A stretch of DNA of 12,975 nucleotides from Clostridiales bacterium (GCA_021203425.1 JAJQBF010000071.1:1-12975); one strand, 5' to 3'; shown: positions 1-7,179, numbered from the stretch's first letter. Notes: a model not told the origin generated them from the sequence alone. Program-made: numbers and translations.

Positions 1-587
1 GGGTTATATCAGGTTCTAAAAAGGGGCTTAAGCTTAAAGCACCGAAAGGTTTAAGCACAAGACCTACTACAGACAGAATTAAGGAATCTCTTTTCAATAT
101 ACTCTCCCCTGTTTTGAGAGAATGCCGTTTTTTGGATATGTTTGCAGGGAGCGGCGGAATAGGTATTGAGGCTCTTTCAAGAGGGGCGTCGGAAGTCTTT
201 TTTATTGACAGGGACAGAGAGGCTTTGAAGGTTATAAAAGATAATATTCAAAAAGCCGATTTCAGCCGGCAGGCTGTTGTTTTGGGCTTTGACTGGAAAA
301 CGGCTTTAAAACATATTGAAAACAGAGGGCTTAAATTTGATGTTATTTTTATGGATCCTCCATATAATTCGGATTTTATTGAAAATATACTTGACGAAAT
401 TAAAAATTTGGGTATACTAAATAATGAGGGGATAGTTGTTGTCAAACAGGCAAAGGACGAACCCAAAATTATCAAAGAGGGTTTTAAGGTTTACCGTGTT
501 AAAGATTACGGAAAAACCACAAAAATAAGTTTTTTGACCTTGGAGGAAACAGAGAATGTTAAGAGCGGTTTACCCGGGGAGCTTTGA
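1..587 (+). CDS. rsmD: 16S rRNA (guanine966-N2)-methyltransferase RsmD, 5' end outside window
   Basis: Methylates G966 of 16S rRNA during 30S assembly, using S-adenosylmethionine. The frame is open from base 3 to the first base shown, so the N-terminus is cut by the window edge. The visible part begins VISGSKKGLKLKAPKG, and TRPTTDRIKESLFNIL follows at about residues 19-34, the usual RsmD N-terminal region. The SAM-binding motif DMFAGSGGIGIEALSRGA comes next, then an acidic SAM-contact region (FFIDRD) and the catalytic DPPY motif near 355-366. A TTG at 114 could be taken as a start but lies mid-domain. About 194 residues are visible, normal for the family. The 3' end overlaps coaD by 32 bases, which implies coupled translation. 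The stop is TGA. Function is assigned from family motifs and is firm. Confidence 0.95.
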   Translation, partial: VISGSKKGLKLKAPKGLSTRPTTDRIKESLFNILSPVLRECRFLDMFAGSGGIGIEALSRGASEVFFIDRDREALKVIKDNIQKADFSRQAVVLGFDWKTALKHIENRGLKFDVIFMDPPYNSDFIENILDEIKNLGILNNEGIVVVKQAKDEPKIIKEGFKVYRVKDYGKTTKISFLTLEETENVKSGLPGEL

Positions 588-1047
588 TCCTGTTACAAAC
601 GGGCACGTAGATATTATGGAAAGGTGTTCGAAGTTTGTTGATACACTGATAGTTGCCGTTTTGGCTAACCCCGATAAGAAATCTCTTTTTACGGGTGAAG
701 AAAGAGTTGTTCAGTTAAAGGAAATAACAAAGCATTTGCCCAATGTTGAAGTTAAATCATTTTACGGTCTTCTTGTAGATTTCTGTAAACAGGAAGACGC
801 AAAGCTTGTTATAAGAGGGTTAAGGGCTGTTACCGATTTTGAATATGAATTTAAAATGGCACTTGCTAACCGAAAGCTGAACGAAGAGATAGAAACAATA
901 TTTATATCTTCGAGTACAAACAATATGTTTATAAGCTCAAGCAGTATAAAGGAAATAGCAATGTTTGGCGGTTCTGTTGAGGACATGGTTCCGCAGTATA
1001 TTAAGAACTGTTTAGACGAGAAATTTAAAAACAGGGAGGAAAATTAA
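556..1047 (+). CDS. coaD: Phosphopantetheine adenylyltransferase (PPAT)
   Basis: Catalyses the penultimate step of coenzyme A synthesis: transfer of AMP from ATP to 4'-phosphopantetheine, giving dephospho-CoA. It is cytosolic and works as a hexamer in studied members. At 163 residues it has the family length. The nucleotidyltransferase signature GSFDPVTNGH is at residues 8-17, RGLRAVTDFEYEFKMALANR is central, and the ISSSSIKEIAMFGG segment with the second nucleotide-binding motif lies near the C-terminus. The start is ATG 556, with a strong GGAGG at 542-546 inside the end of rsmD. The next gene begins two bases after the stop, so rsmD, coaD and the coiled-coil gene look like one transcript. 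Nothing is abnormal in the active site. Confidence 0.97.
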   Translation: MLRAVYPGSFDPVTNGHVDIMERCSKFVDTLIVAVLANPDKKSLFTGEERVVQLKEITKHLPNVEVKSFYGLLVDFCKQEDAKLVIRGLRAVTDFEYEFKMALANRKLNEEIETIFISSSTNNMFISSSSIKEIAMFGGSVEDMVPQYIKNCLDEKFKNREEN

Positions 1048-1049
1048 TT

Positions 1050-1583
1050 ATGGATTCCATTATCGATATTATCGACGAAATACAGGACTTGCTGGATGCC
1101 TGTAAAAAGACGGCTTTTTCCGGCGGTAAAATTTCCGTAGACAAGGAACAGCTGACAGAGCTGCTTCAAGATATAAGACTTAACATACCTTCCGAAATTG
1201 CACAGGCAAAGCGTATTTCGGAAAAATGTGAAAAAATTGTTCAAGAGGCTCATAATAAAGCAAACCAGATTATCAAACAGGCAGAGGATCAGGCCGAAAA
1301 GCTTATTTTAGACCATGAGATTACAAGACAGGCTAAGGCTGAGGCAGAGATAATTGTTGAAGACGCAAGAGAAGACGCAAGGGAAATCAGAAAGAACGCT
1401 GTTTCTTATGCTGACGACCTTTTAAGTGATGTTGAAGAGGCTGTTACACAGACACTTCGCAAGGTTGAAGAAGAGTCAAGAGCTGTCCTTAATACTATAG
1501 AAGAAACAACAAGCAGTCTTTCAGATTATCTTAACGACGAAATCGATATAATTACAGGAAACAGAAATGAGCTTAAGGCTTAA
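1050..1583 (+). CDS. Coiled-coil protein of unknown function (coaD-ylbJ neighbour)
   Basis: Function not known. The 177-residue product has no signal peptide or membrane segment. Residues 1-45 (MDSIIDIIDEIQDLLDACKK) are a short helical head. About residues 50-150 are a charged, alanine- and glutamate-rich heptad-like region (for example EAHNKANQIIKQAEDQAEKL and AEIIVEDAREDAREIRKN), as in ATP synthase subunit b/H-type stalks and the C-terminal half of DivIVA. Such proteins are often auto-annotated as 'ATPase' or 'V-type ATPase subunit H' on coiled-coil similarity alone. There is no Walker motif here, so that label is not supported. I recall that similar genes sit between coaD and ylbJ in other Clostridia. 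Start is ATG 1050, with AGGGAGG about 10 bases upstream at the end of coaD. A structural or scaffold role is an inference only. Confidence 0.85.
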   Translation: MDSIIDIIDEIQDLLDACKKTAFSGGKISVDKEQLTELLQDIRLNIPSEIAQAKRISEKCEKIVQEAHNKANQIIKQAEDQAEKLILDHEITRQAKAEAEIIVEDAREDAREIRKNAVSYADDLLSDVEEAVTQTLRKVEEESRAVLNTIEETTSSLSDYLNDEIDIITGNRNELKA

Positions 1584-1610
1584 AACAGGGATACATATGA
1601 GAAAAATAAC

Positions 1611-1638
1611 GAGGGGACAGGTATGCCCCTCTTATTTT
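1611..1638. terminator. Small bidirectional hairpin between convergent genes
   Basis: GAGGGG at 1611-1616 pairs with CCCCTC at 1626-1631. An inner CA/TG pair is possible with one bulged base. TTATTTT follows on the plus strand and GTTATTTTT on the minus strand. It lies between the ends of the coiled-coil gene (plus) and ylbJ (minus), where a two-way terminator is expected. The stem is short, so strength is uncertain. Confidence 0.5.
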
Positions 1639-1667
1639 GAAGTCTTGAAACTGTTTGGGTTCAAGGC

Positions 1668-2629
1668 TCAGACCTTTATTGTTTCCCATATAATACACAG
1701 AAAGAAACTTAAAAATCCGCAGAGGGTTTTTCCTGTTATGTAGGGTTTACATGGAAGTTTTGCCTCTTGAAGAAGGCTTACAGACTGGGCATGAACACAG
1801 AACCCTCCGAAGGAAATTAAGAAACACAATATGGGCAGTTTCAGGGGAATGTTAAGACCGGCTATAAGTTTACAGCCGTTTGTCATTTCAGCCATACCGA
1901 GAAACAGACCTTCCGTTGAAACGGTATTTAAGCCCAAAAGGCTTGACGGGCAGGATATAAGAGAGAGTATATTTGTAAGCTTTATCATTTCCGTAATCAC
2001 CGAAAACAAAGTGATAAAACCGCCCACCAAAATCATTGATTTACAGCCTTTTTCAACAGAAAGAGACAGAGCTTTGCCGAAGTTTTTGCTTTTAAGAGAT
2101 ATTTTACGGGCTGTATTTTTTTTGAGGGGTAAGTATGCCTTAAGACAATTCCCAATATAAGGGGCGCCGCATAATGACAGCTCAAAATTGTTAAAGCTGC
2201 TTTCGGGTTGGCAAGCATAACCGTGCCTACACTTCCCAAAATAAAAAGAGGACCTGAATTGCTGCAGTAGGCGGAAAGCCGTACAGCCTCCGATTTTGAG
2301 ATATGTCCGGCTGAGTACATTTCCGTTAAGGTTTGTATGCCTATAGGGTAGCCGGAGGTTATACCGCTTAAGAATACGAAGAATCCCTCAGGGGATATGC
2401 CCAGAAATTTTTTTGAAAACGGCGCTGCTGTTTTGCTTATGAGACTTACAAAGTTAAGATTTATAAGCAAGGAAGTACCGACGGCAAAAGGAAACAAAGA
2501 CGGAAAGGCAGCTGTATACCACAGAACAAGACCCCGGCTCGCCGCATGAACAGCCTCTTTCGGAAAAATAATCAACATAATATTGAAAATTAAAACAAAC
2601 AGTGATATAATAAATTTTGAAGGTTTTAT
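1668..2629 (-). pseudogene. ylbJ: YlbJ sporulation integral membrane protein, start codon lost and frameshifted
   Basis: YlbJ is a polytopic membrane protein made under sigma-E in the mother cell of Bacillus and needed for spore formation. Two frames together make one protein. The first runs from 2629 to a TGA at 2033-2035 (about 198 residues: LFVLIFNIMLIIFPKEAV, then FPSLFPFAVG, TSGYPIG and YCSNSGPLFILGSVG). The second runs from 2036 to 1668 (122 residues: MILVGGFITLFSVI, then FGGFCVHAQSVSLLQEAK). The homology continues across the break, which needs a -1 shift; ATGA at 2036-2033 forms a stop-start overlap. The natural N-terminus (IKPSKFIISLFVLIF) starts with ATA at 2629-2627, nine bases after a good AAAGAGG at 2645-2639, where ATG is expected. 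The only in-frame ATG, 2578, lacks a ribosome binding site and lies beyond the first membrane segment. The combined length of about 320 residues is shorter than B. subtilis YlbJ (about 408). Identity is firm; loss of function is inferred. Confidence 0.85.
2583..2611 (+). promoter_or_regulatory. Sigma-A promoter of the HlyD-like/yggS/sepF/divIVA operon
   Basis: TTGAAA at 2583-2588, a 17-base spacer, then TATAAT at 2606-2611 preceded by TGA, giving an extended -10. This is the best promoter match in the window. Transcription would start near 2618, leaving a leader of about 118 bases before the TTG start at 2736. The elements lie within the 5' codons of the divergent ylbJ. Confidence 0.75.
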
Positions 2630-2638
2630 ATTAACCAG

Positions 2639-2696
2639 CCTCTTTTTCGTATCCGTATTCTGTTTAATTTATATGTTTCAGTGGCTTAAAAAATAC
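2639..2696 (-). promoter_or_regulatory. Candidate sigma-E-like promoter and ribosome binding site of ylbJ
   Basis: Reading the minus strand, GTATTT (2696-2691) is followed after 15 bases by CATATAAAT (2675-2667). This resembles the sigma-E pattern of an ATA-containing -35 and a CATA-containing -10 that drives ylbJ in Bacillus. AAAGAGG at 2645-2639 is a good Shine-Dalgarno sequence for the ATA codon at 2629. The promoter half is a by-eye match; the ribosome binding site is clearer. Confidence 0.35.
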
Positions 2697-2735
2697 GAAG
2701 AAGATAATTTATGATAAACCGAGGATTTGATATAA

Positions 2736-4853
2736 TTGGCAGACAAGAGAAGTAAGACAAATAAAAATACAACAAAAAATCAGAAAAGACAGCCTGCCTC
2801 TTCAGTCAGCAGCGGCAGGAGCACTTCTCGCAGGAGTACGCCGGCTCAGTCAAACCGTCAGCTTCTTCCGGCGCCTACACGTTCAAGAACGGTTTCTCAG
2901 GCTAACAGAACAGCGCCGAGAACAAACAGCAGCAGGGTTTCACGTACAAATACGTCTTTAACCGGCTTATCTTCACGCACAAGGACAGATTCGTCTTCTT
3001 CACGTTCCTCTGTGGGAACCGGCAGAAATATAGTGAATATAAATGGCGCAAGACGGCTCGGGACGGAAACAAGCAGCAGAACGTCGAGAGCGACATCGAG
3101 AACCGTTTCCGGAACTTCTTCGAGAACGTCCTCAAAAACCGCCTCCGGAACTTCTTCAAGAACATCGAGAACCACAGCCGGAACCTCTTCAAGAACATCG
3201 AGAGGGACAACTTTAAGAACATTATCGGGTGGCTATTCAGGTTCTTCAAGAACGTCAGCTACATACAGCGGAGAGGACAACAGAAGGCTTTCCACGAGGA
3301 CATCAACTTCAAGGAGTTTGACAGGAACCTCATCGTCAAGAAATCTGACGGGAACATCTTCCCGAAACAGCAGAACAGCTGTTTCGACTGCGCAAAGACG
3401 CAAAACAACACAAAGCAAGGTTGTACATAAAAAAGTCAGCGGAATAGGTTATGAAGGGGCAGCCCAGGTTTTTATGGCTCTTTTTCTTGTGATTTCCGTT
3501 TTATATATAGGCGGAAATATTTTGAGGTATGCCCTGAAAAACGCTGTCAGCTATGACACAATCCAAATAGGAAGTATAGATACACCGAAGTCAGCGGAAG
3601 GGCTTATTGTAAGAACAGAAACGGCTTATCAGTCCGATATTGACGGTGAAATTAATTTTCTCGTTCCCTCCGAAGAAAAAGTTAAGGCGGGAGAGGTTAT
3701 ATGTACGGTTAAGCTGACAGATACCGTAGCAAGCGCAGAACAGTCTGTAAGTGAAATAAACGACAATATTATAAGCGGCGAGACTGTAAAACAGGAAATT
3801 GATGAAACAAGTGATGATGCCGTAAGATTTAACCTTGAACTTAAGGCACTTGCCGACGATGCGACGATGAGCCTTGTGGCTTTGGATACAGAGGCACTTC
3901 GTGATTTTACGAATAATGCACAGGTTAAACAGGAAACAAGAAACCAGTCTATTTTAAGCGGAAGTACGGAACAGTCAGCCGAAAAACAGCAGGCAGAAAC
4001 CGTAATAGCGGAAAATTCCAGAACATATACAGCCCTTGAAGGGGGTATAGTTTGCCTTGAAACAGACGGGCTTGAAAGTGAGCTTACCTATGACACTGTG
4101 GGTTCGCTTTCGGAGGGTGACATAAAGAAGGGCACAGACAGCTCCCATGTCGCCTGGGCTGAAGTTTCGGCAGGAGAAAATATATTTAAGATTATAACCT
4201 CCAATGTGTGGTATATTGCCGCATATATTGACTCAGACTATGTTCTGGACTGGGAGGAAGGGGACAGACACACAATTTATTTGACTGACTCAATAGGTCA
4301 AAGCCTGGATATGGACGTTGTTGTGGAAACCTTTGTGCCGGATAATAAGAAAACATTTATGGTTTTGAAGGCATCAAAATATATGATAGACTTTATGTCG
4401 GCAAGAAATCTGACATTTGAAATTGACAAGGTTCAAACGGGATATAAGATATCCAATTCGTCGATTGTTGAAAATACCCTTATAAAAATTCCTGCTGAAT
4501 ATGTTGTAAACGGCACTGTTACAAAACAGAACGGCACAACTGTTTCGGTAGGAGAGGCAAAGGGAGATTATGCTTACTTCCCTGTGGGATATGATACCCT
4601 TGTGCTCCATGACGTTATACTTAACCCCGATGACAATTCGGATTCATATGAGCTTACAGAGGTTGAAACACGGCAGGGTGTTTATATAATGAATACGGGC
4701 ATAGCCCAGTTCTATACAATTGATACCGAAGGCAGTGAGTCAAACTCGACAAATACTATACTTGACCCGGCAAAGAATACGAATTTGAGTATATATGACA
4801 GAGTTGTTGTTGACCCCAAAAATATAGAAGATGAAGATATGCTTTACAAATAA
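2736..4853 (+). CDS. Membrane protein with S/T/R-rich N-terminal tail and HlyD-like extracytoplasmic region
   Basis: Exact function unknown. Residues 1-235 are low-complexity, basic and rich in Ser, Thr and Arg, with tandem (S/A)GTSSRTS(R/S) units around residues 126-157. One membrane helix follows (about 242-262, AAQVFMALFLVISVLYIGGN), then a roughly 440-residue outer part. That part opens with a biotinyl/lipoyl-like half-motif (about 288-327: GLIVRTETAYQSDIDGEINF, then KVKAGEVICTVK), typical of HlyD-family adaptor proteins. A Clostridia-wide gene of this class sits just upstream of yggS-sepF, as here. No ABC transporter or outer membrane partner is nearby, so classical export is doubtful; a role in division-site envelope assembly is an inference from the operon. 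The start is TTG 2736, because TAA lies immediately before it in frame and no other start occurs nearby; GAGG at 2721-2724 is the ribosome binding site. The 705 residues are long for the family because of the tail. Confidence 0.85.
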   Translation: MADKRSKTNKNTTKNQKRQPASSVSSGRSTSRRSTPAQSNRQLLPAPTRSRTVSQANRTAPRTNSSRVSRTNTSLTGLSSRTRTDSSSSRSSVGTGRNIVNINGARRLGTETSSRTSRATSRTVSGTSSRTSSKTASGTSSRTSRTTAGTSSRTSRGTTLRTLSGGYSGSSRTSATYSGEDNRRLSTRTSTSRSLTGTSSSRNLTGTSSRNSRTAVSTAQRRKTTQSKVVHKKVSGIGYEGAAQVFMALFLVISVLYIGGNILRYALKNAVSYDTIQIGSIDTPKSAEGLIVRTETAYQSDIDGEINFLVPSEEKVKAGEVICTVKLTDTVASAEQSVSEINDNIISGETVKQEIDETSDDAVRFNLELKALADDATMSLVALDTEALRDFTNNAQVKQETRNQSILSGSTEQSAEKQQAETVIAENSRTYTALEGGIVCLETDGLESELTYDTVGSLSEGDIKKGTDSSHVAWAEVSAGENIFKIITSNVWYIAAYIDSDYVLDWEEGDRHTIYLTDSIGQSLDMDVVVETFVPDNKKTFMVLKASKYMIDFMSARNLTFEIDKVQTGYKISNSSIVENTLIKIPAEYVVNGTVTKQNGTTVSVGEAKGDYAYFPVGYDTLVLHDVILNPDDNSDSYELTEVETRQGVYIMNTGIAQFYTIDTEGSESNSTNTILDPAKNTNLSIYDRVVVDPKNIEDEDMLYK
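3110..3205 (+). repeat. Three short tandem repeats in the tail of the HlyD-like gene
   Basis: Near-identical units beginning CGGAAC(T/C)TCTTC(A/G)AGAAC start at about 3110, 3146 and 3179, with periods of 36 and 33 bases. They encode GTSSRTS(R/S)-type units. More degenerate copies lie around 3060-3100 and 3310-3380 (for example the two SLTGTSS/NLTGTSSRNS units). Copy number could change by slippage or recombination without breaking the frame, because the periods are multiples of three. Confidence 0.75.
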
Positions 4854-4875
4854 AAAAAATGAATCGAGTGGTGTT

Positions 4876-5571
4876 ATGAATGTAATCAGGGAAAACCTTG
4901 AAGAAATAAGGCAGAATATTAAAACTGCGGCGGAAAAAGCCGGAAGACGCCCGGAGGACATTATTCTTTTGGGTGTTACCAAAACTGTTGACTGCGAAAG
5001 AATTCAGCAGCTTGTTGATTTAGGGGTTAAAGAACTGGGTGAAAACCGAGTTCAGGAGCTTATGTCTAAGATTGACGTCATAAAAGGAGATGTCAACTGG
5101 CACTTAATAGGCAGCCTTCAAACAAACAAGGTTAAATATATAATAGGAAGGGTTAAGCTTATACATTCCGTTGACAGTGTTCATCTTGCGGAGGAAATAA
5201 GCCGCCGTTCACTCAAGGCAGGGCTTGTTACCGATATTCTTCTTGAGGTTAATGCGGCAGGAGAGGAGAGCAAACACGGTTTTGACCCTTCAGAGCTTTA
5301 TGAGGCTCTGGAAAAATTAAGAGAATTTAAGGGTATAAGGGTTAAAGGGCTTATGACAGTTGCCCCTTATGACGAAAATCCCGAGAACAACAGAGTATAT
5401 TTTAAAAAAATGCGTGAATTATTTGTTGACATTAAGGCAAAAAACTGTGATAATATAGATATGACTTTCTTATCTATGGGAATGACTAATGATTATACAG
5501 TTGCAATAGAAGAAGGCGCCGATATTGTCCGTATAGGAACGGGAATATTTGGAGCAAGAAATTATAATTAG
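4876..5571 (+). CDS. yggS: YggS family PLP-binding protein (YlmE)
   Basis: A cytosolic, single-domain (fold type III, alanine racemase-like barrel) pyridoxal phosphate protein that controls PLP and amino/keto acid balance; no catalytic reaction is firmly known. Visible family motifs in order are LLGVTKTV, whose Lys is the PLP-binding residue, GENRVQEL, WHLIGSLQTNKVKYI, GLMTVAPY and LSMGMTNDYTVAIEEGADIV with RIGTGIFG at the C-terminus. From ATG 4876 the product is 231 residues, the normal length. The frame stays open back to an ATG at 4831 inside the upstream gene, but the added 15 residues (KICFTNKKNESSGV) do not look like the family. The ribosome binding site at 4876 is weak (GAGTGG), so coupling to the upstream gene is likely. 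Confidence 0.93.
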   Translation: MNVIRENLEEIRQNIKTAAEKAGRRPEDIILLGVTKTVDCERIQQLVDLGVKELGENRVQELMSKIDVIKGDVNWHLIGSLQTNKVKYIIGRVKLIHSVDSVHLAEEISRRSLKAGLVTDILLEVNAAGEESKHGFDPSELYEALEKLREFKGIRVKGLMTVAPYDENPENNRVYFKKMRELFVDIKAKNCDNIDMTFLSMGMTNDYTVAIEEGADIVRIGTGIFGARNYN

Positions 5572-5585
5572 GAGGAACTGCTGCT

Positions 5586-6089
5586 ATGCCGAGCTTTTTG
5601 GAAAATATTAAGGACAGAATTTTCCCCAACAACAATTACGGGGACGAATATTATGACGATGATATAGGTGAAGAGGAATATGATGATTATGAAGAGGTTC
5701 CGGCGCCGAGACCTGTTTCTTCAAGCAGAAGAACAACTTCAAGCCGTTACGGTTCAAACTCCAGAGTTTACAGAGTAAACACAAATGTTCAGATGGAGGT
5801 TTTGGTAAGTACGCCTACAAGCGTTGAAGAGGCAGGAGAGGCATGTGATGCCCTTCGTGACAGAAAGACTGTTGTTGTAAACCTTGAAAAGGTTAATTTT
5901 GACACAGCCCAGAGAATAAGTGACTTTTTAAGCGGAGCAAGCTATGTTTTAGATGGCAGTGTTCAGCTTATTTCCGATGAAATTCTTATTATAGGACCTA
6001 TGAACGTAGATATTACGGGTAATTTTGCCGATGAACTTAAGGCAAACGGTATAAATATACCCAGAACAGCGTCTACAAAGTGGAAATAA
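5586..6089 (+). CDS. sepF: Cell division protein SepF
   Basis: Membrane anchor for FtsZ: SepF dimers polymerise into rings that bundle FtsZ filaments and tie them to the membrane. Residues 1-13 (MPSFLENIKDRIF) form the expected amphipathic membrane-binding helix. A very acidic Asp/Glu/Tyr stretch (about 19-37) and a Ser/Arg-rich linker (about 45-62, SSSRRTTSSR) follow, then the SepF/DUF552 globular domain (about 68-155, including VVVNLEKVNFDTAQRISDFL and LDGSVQLISDEILIIGP). The length of 167 residues is typical. The start is ATG 5586, with TAGGAGG about 8 bases upstream and only 14 bases after yggS. It is in the conserved ylmE-ylmF-ylmG-ylmH-divIVA order. Confidence 0.96.
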   Translation: MPSFLENIKDRIFPNNNYGDEYYDDDIGEEEYDDYEEVPAPRPVSSSRRTTSSRYGSNSRVYRVNTNVQMEVLVSTPTSVEEAGEACDALRDRKTVVVNLEKVNFDTAQRISDFLSGASYVLDGSVQLISDEILIIGPMNVDITGNFADELKANGINIPRTASTKWK

Positions 6090-6104
6090 TAAAAGGGTGA
6101 TTTA

Positions 6105-6389
6105 ATGAAAATTTTGCTGATTAGGGCAATAGACGGTATGGCGTCTTTGATATATATACTTATATTTGCCAGATGTTTATTGAGCTGGCTGCCTCTTGAC
6201 AGAAGTAATAAAATCATTGACTTGATATATACACTGACAGAGCCTTTTCTTGCGCCTATAAGAAGACTTTTTGACAGATCTCCTTTGGGCGGCTATGGTA
6301 TGAGGGTGGATTTTTCGCCTGTAATTGCTTTTATACTTATAAGTATTGTGCGAAATATATTAGTAAATATAATAGTGTCTTATGTTTAA
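6105..6389 (+). CDS. yggT: YggT family membrane protein (YlmG)
   Basis: Small integral membrane protein of 94 residues with two hydrophobic helices (about 8-29, MASLIYILIFARCLLSWL, and about 70-92, FSPVIAFILISIVRNILVNII). Between them is the conserved connecting segment YTLTEPFLAPIRRLF. The family is found in Gram-positive bacteria, cyanobacteria and plastids and is linked to division or membrane organisation; the molecular role is unproven. The start is ATG 6105, with AAAGGGTG about 7 bases upstream. The last eight bases overlap the start of ylmH, so the two are translationally coupled. Confidence 0.93.
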   Translation: MKILLIRAIDGMASLIYILIFARCLLSWLPLDRSNKIIDLIYTLTEPFLAPIRRLFDRSPLGGYGMRVDFSPVIAFILISIVRNILVNIIVSYV

Positions 6390-7167
6390 TAAAAGCGAAT
6401 ATTTAAAAAATATTTCAGATAATGAGCTTAAAATGTTTACGGCAAAGGGCTTTGACAGGGCGGCGGCTGCCGAAAAAAGACGGGAGGCGCTGTTTTCCGA
6501 CTTTGCCGACCCTTATAAGGTTATGACCCTTGTAAATCTCTTAAATAAGCATACGGATTTAACCGTTAAGGCTTTCGGGGGTTATGAAGGGGCGGAAAGG
6601 CTTATGGCAGGGTTTTACCCCGAATATGCCGAAGAAAGGGTCTTTCCTATTGTGCCTGTCTGCGTCAGCTATAATATGACATATTCCAAAAAGCTCAGCC
6701 ACAGAGATTTTCTCGGCTCGGTTTTAGAGCTGGGAATTGAGAGGAGTAAAATAGGGGATATTGTTTTAAGCGAGGGAACAACCGTTATTTTCTGCGCAGA
6801 CTGCGTGGCGGATTTTGTGGCTGTAAGTCTTGAACAGGTTGGGCACACAAAGGTTAAAGCAGAAATAAAAGAGGATATTTCAGAATATGTAAAAGCTGTT
6901 CCTATAAAGGAAACGGTTAAAACCGCAGCCTCCGAAAGGGCTGACGCTGTTTTAAGCGCAGCATTTAATATATCACGAGCCGCAGCCTCAGAGGCGGTTA
7001 AAAGCGGAAAGGTTTTTGTAAACTGGGTTCCCGTAACAAGCGGCTCGAAAAAACTGTCGGAAGGCGACGTAATAACCATAAGAGGCAAGGGGAGAATAAA
7101 GCTTTTGGAATTTATGGGGAATACCAAAAAGGATAAACTAATCATAAAAATACAAAAATTTAATTAG
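6382..7167 (+). CDS. ylmH: YlmH RNA-binding protein with C-terminal S4 domain
   Basis: RNA-binding protein of 261 residues. The N-terminal two thirds is the YlmH domain (for example MAGFYPEYAEERVFPIVPV and GDIVLSEGTTVIFC). An S4 RNA-binding domain occupies about residues 186-245 (SAAFNISRAAASEAVKSGKV, then VNWVPVTSGSKKLSEGDVITI and RGKGRIKL). Bacillus YlmH has been linked to rescue of stalled ribosomes together with peptidyl-tRNA handling, and the gene sits in the division cluster of most Firmicutes. The start, ATG 6382, lies inside the end of yggT with no good Shine-Dalgarno sequence, which fits coupled translation. The stop is TAG, 12 bases before divIVA. Confidence 0.92.
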   Translation: MFNKSEYLKNISDNELKMFTAKGFDRAAAAEKRREALFSDFADPYKVMTLVNLLNKHTDLTVKAFGGYEGAERLMAGFYPEYAEERVFPIVPVCVSYNMTYSKKLSHRDFLGSVLELGIERSKIGDIVLSEGTTVIFCADCVADFVAVSLEQVGHTKVKAEIKEDISEYVKAVPIKETVKTAASERADAVLSAAFNISRAAASEAVKSGKVFVNWVPVTSGSKKLSEGDVITIRGKGRIKLLEFMGNTKKDKLIIKIQKFN

Positions 7168-7179
7168 GAGGGGACAGCT

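Noticed and set aside
2020..2065. Programmed -1 frameshifting in ylbJ.
   Set aside because: The nearest slippery run on the minus strand is GAAAAAG, with five A instead of the six-A heptamer; no clear downstream stem was seen, and the start codon is also lost, so decay is simpler.
1831..2160. A 109-codon plus-strand frame.
   Set aside because: It lies antisense across the ylbJ relic, with no protein-like composition and no ribosome binding site.
2583..2714. A 43-codon plus-strand frame with a hydrophobic stretch (FILTSLFFVSVFCLIYMFQW) between ylbJ and the HlyD-like gene.
   Set aside because: Its TTG start coincides with the -35 box of the operon promoter, so it would not be in that transcript; it has no ribosome binding site, and part of it is antisense to the YlbJ N-terminus. 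An internal ATG at 2673 (13 codons) also lacks a ribosome binding site.
2731..2736. TATAAT directly at the TTG start of the HlyD-like gene.
   Set aside because: No -35 partner at the right distance, and a transcript from it would lack the start codon; the promoter at 2583-2611 is much better.
2897..3418. Long minus-strand frames opposite the S/T/R-rich tail.
   Set aside because: They are mirror images of the low-complexity sense codons (Val/Leu/Glu-rich or Phe/Arg-rich strings) and have no start signals.
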